Shown one piece after another: positions 1 through 7,782 of a DNA stretch of 23,708 bases. The translations under genes were made by a program, and so were the position numbers. How positions within the stretch are numbered: the stretch's first letter is position 1; each line of letters opens with the position of its first letter. The notes under the pieces are model-generated. The model was given only the letters and a program-made list of their open reading frames with translations, made no database searches and was not told where the DNA came from. The stretch spans positions 1 to 23,708 of the forward strand of contig JAQXLO010000018.1 of the NCBI GenBank assembly GCA_029012165.1, written 5' to 3'. The stretch is from Oscillospiraceae bacterium (lineage in GTDB: Bacteria > Bacillota > Clostridia > Oscillospirales > Acutalibacteraceae).

Positions 1-111
1 TGGGAGTGCCGCAACTGCGGGCACATCGTCGTCGGCACTGCCGCCCCGGAGGTCTGCCCCGTGTGCAAATACCCTCAGGCATTCTTTGAGGTACACAGCG
101 AAAATTATTGA
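1..111 (+). CDS. Rubrerythrin, C-terminal rubredoxin-like part (5' end outside window)
   Basis: Frame 1 is open from the first base and ends at TGA 109-111. The 36 visible residues carry two CxxC knuckles, WECRNCG and CPVC, then KYPQAFFEV. This is the Fe(SCys)4 rubredoxin-like tail of rubrerythrin, a cytoplasmic non-haem iron peroxidase that reduces hydrogen peroxide in anaerobes. The diiron ferritin-like domain lies upstream and cannot be seen. No hairpin terminator is evident before the next promoter at 138. A stand-alone rubredoxin-like protein is possible, but the WxCxNCG...P.CPVC.YPQ.FF pattern is typical of rubrerythrin ends. Confidence 0.88.
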   Translation, partial: WECRNCGHIVVGTAAPEVCPVCKYPQAFFEVHSENY

Positions 112-137
112 GTCGTTTTTCCAATGTTTTTTCTCGC

Positions 138-166
138 TTGACAAAATCCGAGATTCTCGGTATGAT
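138..166 (+). promoter_or_regulatory. Sigma-A-type promoter for the lipoprotein gene
   Basis: TTGACA at 138-143 and TATGAT at 161-166 are separated by exactly 17 bases. The site lies about 50 bases upstream of the ATG at 217. A small GTACC/GGTAC inverted repeat follows near the expected transcription start (173-186). Confidence 0.75.
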
Positions 167-216
167 AGAACCGTACCCTGCGGTACAGATCAAAACAGAC
201 AGTTATGGAGGTTCCC

Positions 217-750
217 ATGAAACAGATTTTTGCGCTCCTGACAGCGCTGCTGCTCGTCCTGTCCTTCGCCGCCTGCGGCACAGACACAGCACCGACCACC
301 ACCGACGCACCCACCACCGAACCGGTGCAGTCCACTGCCGCCGGGAATGCGGCGTCCGATGTTTCCCCCGTACAGATGCTTTGGGCTGATTTTCAGCAGA
401 AGTACACCGAGGACAAGTCCGCAGAGGCGCTGGCCAACGATGTCATCACCAACGAAGCCATCCCCTATATGTGCGGCGTATTGCCCGTGGAGGAGGGACT
501 GCTCAGCGGCTTCGGCAACACGGAGATCACCGGCTTTTCCGAGGGCGCCCAGTTTGCGCCCATGATCGGCTCCATCCCCTTCGTCGGCTACATCTTCAAG
601 GTGGACGGCGATGTGAACGCCTTTATGGACACGCTGCGTGCCAACGCAGATCTTCGCTGGAATATCTGCACGGAAGCGGATGAAATGCTTTGTGAGGCGG
701 TGGGCAACACCGTTTTCTTCCTCATGGCGCCTGCTTCCTTCGCAAACTGA
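217..750 (+). CDS. Small secreted lipoprotein of unknown function
   Basis: This 177-residue protein starts with a lysine, a hydrophobic stretch and the lipobox SFAAC, so Cys20 should be lipidated and anchored to the outer face of the membrane. A Thr/Pro/Ala-rich linker (about residues 21-48) follows, then a globular domain of about 125 residues ending in FFLMAPASFAN. I do not recognise the domain. I chose ATG 217 because GGAGG (207-211) sits five bases before it; an in-frame ATG at 205 overlaps that ribosome site. It has its own promoter and is followed by a hairpin before the acyltransferase gene, so it may be a separate unit or share read-through with the polymer-acetylation pair. Confidence 0.8.
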   Translation: MKQIFALLTALLLVLSFAACGTDTAPTTTDAPTTEPVQSTAAGNAASDVSPVQMLWADFQQKYTEDKSAEALANDVITNEAIPYMCGVLPVEEGLLSGFGNTEITGFSEGAQFAPMIGSIPFVGYIFKVDGDVNAFMDTLRANADLRWNICTEADEMLCEAVGNTVFFLMAPASFAN

Positions 751-765
751 TTCACAAATTTTTCG

Positions 766-799
766 GCGGGTGTGGCACAGGAATACCACACCCGCTTTT
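766..799 (+). terminator. Rho-independent terminator or attenuator
   Basis: A perfect 10-bp stem, GCGGGTGTGG (766-775) with CCACACCCGC (786-795), has a 10-base loop and is followed by TTTT. It lies between the lipoprotein stop and the ribosome site (811-815) of the acyltransferase gene. The short T run suggests partial termination, so read-through is plausible. Confidence 0.65.
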
Positions 800-823
800 C
801 CTGTCTGAAGGGAGGTGACGTTT

Positions 824-2224
824 TTGCTGTTTTCCGGCATCCCGTTTCTCTATTTCTTCTTGCCCCTCACGGTTCTGCTCTACGCCATTGCGCCCCGAAA
901 ATGCAAAAACGCCGTCCTGCTTCTCGCCAGCATGGTGTTCTATGCATGGGGAGAAAAACGGCTGGTTTTTCTCTTTGCGGCGACCATATTCATGGGCTGG
1001 CTCTTGGGCTTTCCCATCGAAAAGTTTCGTGGCAGGGCGCTCGGAAAAGTCTTTTTATGGCTGTCGGTTCTGCTCGATTTGGGACTGCTGTGTTACTTTA
1101 AGTACGCCGACTTTTTCATCGCAAACTTCAATGCCGCCTTCTCCCTGTCCGTCCCGCTCCTGCACATCGCACTGCCCATCGGCATCAGCTTCTATGTGTT
1201 CCAGATTCTCAGCTACACCATCGACGTCTATCGCGGCAGTGTGCCGGCACAGAAAAACCTGATCAACTTTGCCGCCTATGTTTCCCTGTTTCCCCAGCTG
1301 ATCGCCGGCCCCATCGTGCGTTACGCCGACGTGGCTGACCAGCTGCAAAACCGCAGCCATTCCCTTGAGGGCGCCGCAATCGGCTTGCGCCGCTTCCTGC
1401 TGGGGCTTGGCAAAAAAGTGCTGCTTGCCAACGTACTGGGGGAAGTGTGCACCGATTTTCGCAGGAGCACGGACGGCAGTGTGCTGTTCCTCTGGCTGTA
1501 TGCCGTGTGCTTCATGATGCAGGTCTACTTCGACTTCTCCGGCTACAGCGACATGGCCATCGGTCTGGGGAAGCTGTTCGGCTTCCGATTTCCCGAAAAC
1601 TTCAACTACCCCTACATCTCCCGCAGCATTACGGAGTTTTGGCGGCGCTGGCACATCTCCCTGGGCAGCTGGTTTCGGGACTATGTGTACATCCCCTTGG
1701 GCGGCAACCGGCGGGGCATCGCACGACAGCTTTGGAACATCCTCATCGTGTGGATGCTGACCGGTCTTTGGCACGGCGCCGCATGGAATTTCGTGCTGTG
1801 GGGACTGTATTTTGCCGTTCTTTTGGTGATCGAAAAGCTGGGGTTCAAGAAAGTTTTGGACAGACACAAGGCGCTGGGACACGTTTACGTCCTGTTTGCG
1901 GTACTTCTCGGCTTTGTCCTCTTTAATGCCGCCGACCTTGCACAGGCAGGACAGGATATCCTTGGGCTGTTCTCCTTCGGACGACTGCCGCTTGTCTCCA
2001 CCGAGGCGCTGTATGCCCTGCGCTCCAACGGCGTTGTTCTGCTGCTTGCCATCCTCGGCGCCACACCTGTGCCGAAAAAGCTTGCCGCAAAGCTGTCCGA
2101 ATCCAAGCACGGCGGCAGGGTGTTTTCCGTTCTGGAACCCATCGCTCTGACGGCGCTGTTGTTGGTCGTCACCGCCTATCTTGTGGACGGGTCGTTTAAT
2201 CCGTTCCTCTATTTCCGCTTTTAA
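824..2224 (+). CDS. MBOAT-family O-acyltransferase, AlgI-like
   Basis: A polytopic membrane protein of 466 residues. It has the AlgI/DltB-type signatures: an N-terminus MLFSGIPFLYFFLP, the central FWRRWHISLGSWF...YIPLGGNRRG, and TGLWHGAAWNF with the presumed catalytic His at about residue 316. AlgI-type MBOAT proteins carry acyl groups, usually acetyl, across the membrane to modify exported polysaccharides. TTG 824 is preferred because GGAGG (811-815) is eight bases upstream and the resulting MLFS start is typical of the family; a GTG at 815 would overlap the ribosome site. The DHHW/AlgX-like gene follows after 12 bases, the usual arrangement for such a pair. The polymer cannot be read from the sequence. 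Confidence 0.92.
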   Translation: MLFSGIPFLYFFLPLTVLLYAIAPRKCKNAVLLLASMVFYAWGEKRLVFLFAATIFMGWLLGFPIEKFRGRALGKVFLWLSVLLDLGLLCYFKYADFFIANFNAAFSLSVPLLHIALPIGISFYVFQILSYTIDVYRGSVPAQKNLINFAAYVSLFPQLIAGPIVRYADVADQLQNRSHSLEGAAIGLRRFLLGLGKKVLLANVLGEVCTDFRRSTDGSVLFLWLYAVCFMMQVYFDFSGYSDMAIGLGKLFGFRFPENFNYPYISRSITEFWRRWHISLGSWFRDYVYIPLGGNRRGIARQLWNILIVWMLTGLWHGAAWNFVLWGLYFAVLLVIEKLGFKKVLDRHKALGHVYVLFAVLLGFVLFNAADLAQAGQDILGLFSFGRLPLVSTEALYALRSNGVVLLLAILGATPVPKKLAAKLSESKHGGRVFSVLEPIALTALLLVVTAYLVDGSFNPFLYFRF

Positions 2225-2236
2225 GGAGGTGCGGCT

Positions 2237-3337
2237 GTGAAAAAAACGCAAAGCATTGCCCTGCTCTCTTTGGCGTCCCTTGTGATCTTCGGCTTTTTTG
2301 CCGCATTTCTTTTCCGCACACCGGGCGACTACTCCGATGCGGAACGCCGTGCGCTTGCCCAAATGCCCGCTTTCGACACCGAAGCTTTGGCCAGCGGTCG
2401 GTTCATGGAAAAATTCGAGCAGTACAGCCTCGACCAGTTTCCCCTGCGTGAGAAAATGCGCACGCTGAAAGCGCTGAGCGTGCGGTATCTTTTCCGGCAA
2501 AAGGATGACCACGGGCTGTACACTACGGACGGGCATCTGTGCAAGCTGGAATACCCCCTGAGCGATCAAAAGGTTTCCCTTTCCACGCAGAAGCTGCGGG
2601 AGGTTTACGAAGCGTATCTGCGGGACAGCGAATGCAAAATCTACCTTTCCGTTGTTCCCGACAAGAACTACTTTCTTGCGCCCAAGATGGGATACCCTGC
2701 CATGGACTACGAAGCCCTTGTGCAAAAGGTACAAAGGGATTTGGATTTTGCGGCATATATCGACATCTTCGGCACCCTGTCGGCGGAGAATTACTACAAG
2801 ACCGACCCGCACTGGAAACAGGAAACACTTCTGCCCACGGCGCAGTACCTTGCCGCCGGACTGGGTGTGCGCATCTCCACGCAGTACACGCAAAACACGC
2901 TGGACATCCCGTTCTACGGCGTCTATGTGGGGCAGTCGGCTCTGCCGTGCAAACCCGACACCATCCGCTACCTGACAAGCGATATCCTCGACGGCTGCAC
3001 GGTAACAGATTACGACGCCGGCAAGGCGAAGCCCGGCGTGCTGTACGACCGAGAGAAAGCCTCCGGGAAGGATCCCTATGAACTGTTCCTGATGGGCGCA
3101 AATCCTCTGATCACCGTGGAAAACCCGAATGCGGACGGCGACAGAGAACTGATCCTTTTCCGGGACTCTTTCGGCAGCAGTCTCGCGCCCCTTTTGGTTT
3201 CGGGCTACAGCAAGATCACGCTGGTGGATCTGCGGTACATCCGCAGTGCGCTGCTCGGCAGCTTCATAGACTTTCAGGCGCAGGACGTGCTGCTGCTGTA
3301 CAGCACCACCATTTTCAACAACAATATTTCCATGTAA
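2237..3337 (+). CDS. DHHW-family, AlgX/AlgJ-like SGNH acetylation protein
   Basis: A 366-residue protein with one N-terminal membrane anchor (about residues 5-26) and an extracytoplasmic domain. It has ERRALAQMP and DQFPLREKMR near the start, TDPHW at about 188-192 (the His/Trp motif that names the family) and RDSFGSS at about 309-315, which carries the SGNH-type Ser. AlgX/AlgJ relatives receive acetyl groups from the MBOAT partner and place them on polysaccharide outside the membrane. The start is GTG 2237, with GGAGGT at 2224-2229. It is the last gene of the pair and is followed by a strong hairpin. Function rests on family resemblance and pairing with the upstream gene. Confidence 0.88.
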   Translation: MKKTQSIALLSLASLVIFGFFAAFLFRTPGDYSDAERRALAQMPAFDTEALASGRFMEKFEQYSLDQFPLREKMRTLKALSVRYLFRQKDDHGLYTTDGHLCKLEYPLSDQKVSLSTQKLREVYEAYLRDSECKIYLSVVPDKNYFLAPKMGYPAMDYEALVQKVQRDLDFAAYIDIFGTLSAENYYKTDPHWKQETLLPTAQYLAAGLGVRISTQYTQNTLDIPFYGVYVGQSALPCKPDTIRYLTSDILDGCTVTDYDAGKAKPGVLYDREKASGKDPYELFLMGANPLITVENPNADGDRELILFRDSFGSSLAPLLVSGYSKITLVDLRYIRSALLGSFIDFQAQDVLLLYSTTIFNNNISM

Positions 3338-3340
3338 AAG

Positions 3341-3381
3341 AAAACAGATGGGTCACCGGTACATCGTGATCCATCTGTTTT
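3341..3381. terminator. Bidirectional terminator
   Basis: AAAACAGATGG (3341-3351) pairs perfectly with CCATCTGTTTT (3371-3381). The stem extends inward by five more pairs, one of them G-T. A and T runs flank both arms, so it can stop the DHHW gene on + and any transcript arriving on -. Confidence 0.82.
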
Positions 3382-3456
3382 GTATAAAAAGCATTCAGGC
3401 ATAGTTTTGCCAAGCATACGCATACTGATCGTAAACAGGGAGTCGGCGGCGACAGG

Positions 3457-3593
3457 TTCAAGAAAACCGACATCTTTTGTTTTGCCTTAGAGCCATTACA
3501 GGAAAAAGAGCAGATGTTTTTGAAATTTGCGAAGTCAACAAAGAGTCCGAGTTCTACGAAAACGTGATGAGAGAAGGGCATAGAATCGCATGA
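3457..3593 (+). pseudogene. Decayed nucleotidyltransferase (MNT antitoxin-like) C-terminus
   Basis: No intact gene occurs in 3338-3707. Frame 3498-3593 ends with TGKRADVFEICEVNKESEF followed by YENVMREGHRIA and TGA. This looks like the end of small MNT-type nucleotidyltransferases, where a (K)xVDxxE strand is followed by a polar loop and a terminal hydrophobic strand. The matching upstream part (FKKTDIFCFALEPLQEK) is in the neighbouring frame, so a frameshift near 3498 is implied, and no start or GS-motif is visible. An ATGA overlap at the stop opens a second reading frame (MKKDESKHPSP) that closes after 11 codons, as a wrecked HEPN partner might. Family assignment is from memory of the pattern and is tentative. 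Confidence 0.38.
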
Positions 3594-3641
3594 AGAAAGA
3601 CGAATCCAAACACCCGTCTCCCTGAATCCGTTTGCACTTCT

Positions 3642-3675
3642 CACCGCCAGGCAAAACGCTTGGCGGTGTTTTTTT
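3642..3675 (+). terminator. Rho-independent terminator
   Basis: CACCGCCAGGC (3642-3652) pairs with GCTTGGCGGTG (3658-3668) through 11 pairs including one G-T. The loop has five bases, and seven T follow at 3669-3675. It points rightwards although no intact + gene lies directly upstream, which fits its being left over from the decayed locus. Confidence 0.85.
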
Positions 3676-3707
3676 GACTGCTGTGCGCAGAAAATCAAAG
3701 CTCTTTC

Positions 3708-5072
3708 TCAGTTTTTGAAGCTGTGGATGGGGGCAGGGATTCTGCCGCCACGGTTGACGAAATCGGCACAGGACACGGTGCGCACAGGCATGATGGGTGC
3801 ATAGCCCAGCAATCCGCCGAACTCCACCGTTTCGCCCACGCCCTTGCCGATGACGGGGATAATACGCACGGCGGTGGTCTTGGCGTTGATCATGCCGATG
3901 GCGGCTTCGTCTGCGATGATGCCGGAAATGGTGGTCGCCTCGGTGTCGCCGGGAATGGCAATCATGTCCAGTCCCACCGAGCACACGCAGGTCATGGCCT
4001 CCAGCTTTTCAATGGTCAGCGCACCGCAGTTGACGGCGTCGATCATGCCCTGATCCTCGCTGACAGGAATGAACGCACCGCTCAAGCCCCCCACATAGGA
4101 GGACGCCATCACACCGCCCTTTTTTACCTGATCGTTGAGCAGTGCCAGCGCCGCCGTGGTTCCGGGACCGCCAACGGATTCCAGACCCATTTCCATCAAA
4201 ATCTCCGCCACACTGTCCCCGATCGCCGGGGTGGGCGCAAGGGAAAGATCCACAATGCCGAAGGGCACGCCCAGCTGTTTTGCCGCTTCGCGGGCAACCA
4301 GCTGACCCACACGGGTGACCTTGAACGCCGTCTTTTTGATGGTCTCGCACAGCACTTCAAAGCTCTCACCCTTGATTTTTTCCAGTGCCGTCTTGACGAC
4401 GCCGGGGCCGCTGACGCCTACGTTCACCACGGCATCCCCCTCGGAAACACCATGGAATGCACCTGCCATGAACGGGTTGTCGTCGGGCGCATTGCACAGC
4501 ACCACCAGCTTCGCACAGCCGAGGGAATCCCTGTCGGCGGTGCGCTGCGCCGTCTTTTTGACGATCTCACCCATCAGCTTTACGCCGTCCATGTCGATGC
4601 CCGTTTTGGTGGAGCCGATATTGACGGAGCTGCACACACGTTCCGTCACCGCCAGCGCCTCGGGGATGGAGAGCATCAGGTTGCGGTCGGCGGTGGTCAT
4701 GCCCTTGGAAATCACGGCGGAATAGCCGCCGATAAAGTTGATGCCCAGCGTTTGCGCCGCTCTGTCCAAGGTTTGGGCGATGGTCACAAAGTCCTCCGGC
4801 GTCTTGCACGCACAGCCGCCCACCATGGCGATGGGGGTGACGGAAATGCGCTTGTTGACGATGGGGATGCCGTACATCTTTTCAATGTTCTGCCCCACTG
4901 CCACTAAGTTTCCGGCATAAGAGATCAGCTTGTTATAGATCTTTTCGTTCAGCTTCGCAAGGTCGCTGTCGCAGCAGTCCAAAAGGCTGATGCCCAAGGT
5001 GATCGTCCGCACATCCAGATTTTCCTTGCGGATCATGTCGTTGGTTTCGAGTACTTCTCTATGGTCGATCAT
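3708..5072 (-). CDS. UPF0210 / DUF711 (PFL) family protein
   Basis: This 454-residue protein matches the UPF0210 family along its length: RTITLGISLLDCCDSD, VNKRISVTPIAMVGG, CSSVNIGSTKTGIDM, DNPFMAGAFHG, NVGVSGPGVVK, FGIVDLSLAPTPAIGDS and a terminal RIPAPIHSFKN. The biochemical role of the family is not settled. In Firmicutes it is regularly encoded next to the UPF0237 ACT-domain protein, as here, so the two probably act together, perhaps as enzyme and ligand-sensing subunit; that is inference. The ATG at 5072 has GGGGGA just upstream and lies 11 bases after the ACT gene. It is the last gene of the recO-mutS2 run; no clear leftward terminator follows before the bidirectional hairpin at 3341-3381. 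Confidence 0.93.
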   Translation of the reverse strand: MIDHREVLETNDMIRKENLDVRTITLGISLLDCCDSDLAKLNEKIYNKLISYAGNLVAVGQNIEKMYGIPIVNKRISVTPIAMVGGCACKTPEDFVTIAQTLDRAAQTLGINFIGGYSAVISKGMTTADRNLMLSIPEALAVTERVCSSVNIGSTKTGIDMDGVKLMGEIVKKTAQRTADRDSLGCAKLVVLCNAPDDNPFMAGAFHGVSEGDAVVNVGVSGPGVVKTALEKIKGESFEVLCETIKKTAFKVTRVGQLVAREAAKQLGVPFGIVDLSLAPTPAIGDSVAEILMEMGLESVGGPGTTAALALLNDQVKKGGVMASSYVGGLSGAFIPVSEDQGMIDAVNCGALTIEKLEAMTCVCSVGLDMIAIPGDTEATTISGIIADEAAIGMINAKTTAVRIIPVIGKGVGETVEFGGLLGYAPIMPVRTVSCADFVNRGGRIPAPIHSFKN

Positions 5073-5083
5073 ACTGTTCCCCC

Positions 5084-5356
5084 TCAGATGCGGTGCATCT
5101 TTTCAAAGATCTCTTCGCTCTGGCAGTGGACGACCACACCCCTGCCCTCGCCGACAGCGCTCAGCTCATCGGCCATGTCGGAGAACTGCTTGGAAAAGTT
5201 GCTGATATCCACGACCATCATCATGTTGAAATAGCCGTCCACGATGGTCTGGGAGATGTCCAGAATGTTGACCTTATTCTCCGCCAAATATGTACAAATG
5301 GCGGCGATAATGCCGACGGTGTCCTTGCCGACAACGGTGATAATTGCTTTTTTCAT
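5084..5356 (-). CDS. ACT-domain protein, UPF0237 family
   Basis: A single 90-residue ACT domain: the first strand KAIITVVGKDTVGIIAAICT has the D-x-V/P-G-I turn that binds amino-acid-like ligands, and a second strand NILDISQTIVDGYFNMMMVV follows. There is no fused catalytic domain. UPF0237 proteins are small cytoplasmic ACT proteins that co-occur with UPF0210, whose gene starts 11 bases downstream; a regulatory or complex-forming role is likely but unproved. The ATG at 5356 has AAAGGAAA eight bases upstream. The preceding mutS2 gene ends 16 bases away, so all three genes are probably on one message. Confidence 0.9.
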   Translation of the reverse strand: MKKAIITVVGKDTVGIIAAICTYLAENKVNILDISQTIVDGYFNMMMVVDISNFSKQFSDMADELSAVGEGRGVVVHCQSEEIFEKMHRI

Positions 5357-5372
5357 AATCGGTTTCCTTTCT

Positions 5373-7763
5373 TTATTTCAATGTGACGATGGTTACGCCG
5401 TCTTCTCCCTCGCCGTACATACCGGGTCGGCTTGTCTTGACGTAGGGAGATTTTTTCAAATACTGCCGCACCGCTGTGCGCAGGGCACCGGTGCCCTTGC
5501 CGTGCACCACGGTGAAGTCCGTCACGCCGGAGCGCAGGGCATGGTCGATAAAGCGATCCAGTTCGATCAGGCAGTCGTCCACCAGCATCCCCCGCAAATC
5601 AAGGCGGGTTTCCGCCGCAAGGTTCAGCGGCCGTTCTCCCGTACCTGTCGGCACTCTGCGACCGCCCTTCTTGTCCTGCTTCGGCTGTTCGGTCACCAAG
5701 CGCAGTTCCGAAAGCTTGATGCGCATCTTGGCGGTGCCTGCCATGACCTCCACATTGCCGTTTCTGTCCGGCAAGGACAGCACCTTCGCCTGCTTGCCGA
5801 GGGAAGCGATCAACACATCGTCCCCCACCTGCAAGGCTCTGGGCAGTGTGTACGGCTCGTCGGGGTCGCAGAGACTGACCACCGGGTCTGCCGCCGCATC
5901 TATGGCGTCGATACCCCTGCGGACAGTGCGCCGTGCCCGGCGGGCAAGCTCGGCGGCGTCCTGCGCCTTGTCCCGCTCCTTGCGCAGCTTTTCCAACTCC
6001 ATCAGCAATGCGTTCGCCTCTCTGCGTGCCTGCTCGGTGATGCGCAGCGCCTGAGACTTGGCATTGTCCAGCTCCTTTTGCCGCAGTGCCAGCGCTTCCT
6101 CCCGGATTCGCTTAGCTTCCCGCAGGGCGGCATCCGCATCCCGGGAGATCGCCTCGGCATTTTCCCGCTCCTTTTCCATGTTCAAGCGGCTGAGTTCCAA
6201 TTTGTCCACCACATCCTCAAAGCGGATGCTGGCATCGTCCACCAGTTCCCGTGCCCGATCCACAACCTCCTTGCGCATCCCGAGTCGTTCGGAGATGGCA
6301 AAGGCGTTGGAGCGTCCCGGTACGCCGATCAACAGGCGGTAGGTGGGGCGCAGGGTGCGCACGTCAAATTCGCAGCAGCCGTTTTCCACGCCCGGCGTCT
6401 GCAAGGCGTAGGCTTTCAACTCCGCATAGTGGGTGGTCGCCGCAATGCGTGCGCCCTTGGACGCCAGATTTTCCAGCACCGCCATCGCCAGCGCCGCACC
6501 CTCCACCGGGTCGGTGCCGGCGCCCAGCTCGTCAATAAGCACCAAACTGCGCTCGTCCGTGCGCTCCAAAATGTCGATGATATTCGTCATGTGTGCCGAA
6601 AAGGTGGACAGGGACTGCTCAATGGACTGCTCGTCGCCGATGTCCGAGAGCACCTCATGGAAGGTGGAGACACGGCTCTGATCCCGCACGGGGAGCATCA
6701 GACCGCACATGGCCATCAGGGAAAGCAGACCCAGCGTTTTGATGGAGACCGTTTTGCCGCCTGTATTGGGTCCCGTGATGACCAGGGTCGTAAATTCTTC
6801 GCCCAGCCGGATATCCACGGGCACAACCTTTTTGGGGTCAATGAGCGGATGGCGTGCCGCACGCAAGTCCACAATGCCCTTGTCGTTGATCTGCGGTACA
6901 GTTGCCTTCATACTGTATGCCAGCTGTGCCTTGGCGAAGATCACATTCAGCTCCACCGCACAGGCATAGCTGTTTTCGATGCTCTCACAGAAGCCGCCTG
7001 CCGTGACGGACAGCTCCAAAAGGATGCGGTCGATCTCGTCCCGTTCCGCACTTTGCAAAACTTTAATCTCGTTGTTGGCGGAAACCACAGCCATAGGTTC
7101 GATAAACACCGTTGCGCCGCTGGAGGACGTATCGTGGACAAGTCCGGGCACCTCCGCACGGTGCTCGCTCTTGACGGGCACCACATAGCGCCCGTTGCGC
7201 ATGGTGATAATATTTTCCTGCAAATATTTGGAATAGGCGCTGGAACGGGTCATTTTTTCCAGCTGTTCACGAATCTTAGACTCCTGCGCCCGGATTTTGC
7301 GGCGGATGGAGGCAAGCTCAGGGGAAGCGTTGTCCGCCATTTCCTCCTCGGACAGGATGGCGCCGAAGATGGCGTCCTCCAAATATTTATTGGGGGTCAG
7401 TGCCCCGAACAGCGTGTCCAGAACGGTTTCCACGCCGGCATTGGCGTCTCGCCACCCGGAAAGTCCCCGAATGGTGCGCAGTACCGAGGCGATGTCCAGC
7501 AGTTCACGCATATTCAGCACACTGCCCGCCTGTGCACGGCGAAGGGCGTTGTTTACGTTGCGCAGCCCGCCGAAGGACGGACCGCCAAACCGTGCCAACA
7601 GCATATGGGCGTCCCGTGTCTGGTTCATCAGCGCCTGCGCCAGCGCCGGATCCGATTCGGGCCGCAGCTGCAGGGCAAGCTCCCGTGCATCGGGACACGC
7701 CGTAAACTCGGCCAGACGCAAGAGCACCTTGTCCAGCTCCAGCGAGAGAAAGTGTTTGTTCAT
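5373..7763 (-). CDS. mutS2: MutS2 endonuclease / ribosome-collision factor
   Basis: A 796-residue MutS2, near the usual length of about 785. It has the MutS core and clamp regions, the ABC-type Walker A GPNTGGKT at about residues 331-338, Walker B with LVLIDELGAGTDP, a long charged coiled coil (about 510-620), and a C-terminal Smr domain with LDLRG (about 721) and HGKGTGALR. MutS2 lacks the mismatch-binding domain of MutS1. It has been linked to suppression of recombination and, in Bacillus, to splitting collided ribosomes. I chose ATG 7763 because GGAAAGGGTG precedes it; a TTG six codons upstream lies inside that ribosome site. It follows recO by 19 bases in one transcription unit. Confidence 0.96.
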   Translation of the reverse strand: MNKHFLSLELDKVLLRLAEFTACPDARELALQLRPESDPALAQALMNQTRDAHMLLARFGGPSFGGLRNVNNALRRAQAGSVLNMRELLDIASVLRTIRGLSGWRDANAGVETVLDTLFGALTPNKYLEDAIFGAILSEEEMADNASPELASIRRKIRAQESKIREQLEKMTRSSAYSKYLQENIITMRNGRYVVPVKSEHRAEVPGLVHDTSSSGATVFIEPMAVVSANNEIKVLQSAERDEIDRILLELSVTAGGFCESIENSYACAVELNVIFAKAQLAYSMKATVPQINDKGIVDLRAARHPLIDPKKVVPVDIRLGEEFTTLVITGPNTGGKTVSIKTLGLLSLMAMCGLMLPVRDQSRVSTFHEVLSDIGDEQSIEQSLSTFSAHMTNIIDILERTDERSLVLIDELGAGTDPVEGAALAMAVLENLASKGARIAATTHYAELKAYALQTPGVENGCCEFDVRTLRPTYRLLIGVPGRSNAFAISERLGMRKEVVDRARELVDDASIRFEDVVDKLELSRLNMEKERENAEAISRDADAALREAKRIREEALALRQKELDNAKSQALRITEQARREANALLMELEKLRKERDKAQDAAELARRARRTVRRGIDAIDAAADPVVSLCDPDEPYTLPRALQVGDDVLIASLGKQAKVLSLPDRNGNVEVMAGTAKMRIKLSELRLVTEQPKQDKKGGRRVPTGTGERPLNLAAETRLDLRGMLVDDCLIELDRFIDHALRSGVTDFTVVHGKGTGALRTAVRQYLKKSPYVKTSRPGMYGEGEDGVTIVTLK

Positions 7764-7782
7764 GCGGTTCACCCTTTCCAAG

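Noticed and set aside
815..823. GTG start for the MBOAT gene
   Set aside because: It overlaps the GGAGG site; TTG 824 has correct spacing and gives a family-typical N-terminus.
1055..2893. 612-codon open frame on the - strand
   Set aside because: It lies opposite the AlgI and DHHW genes and has a low-complexity, shadow-like composition.
7764..7781. TTG start for mutS2
   Set aside because: It lies within the ribosome site of the ATG at 7763 and has no ribosome site of its own.
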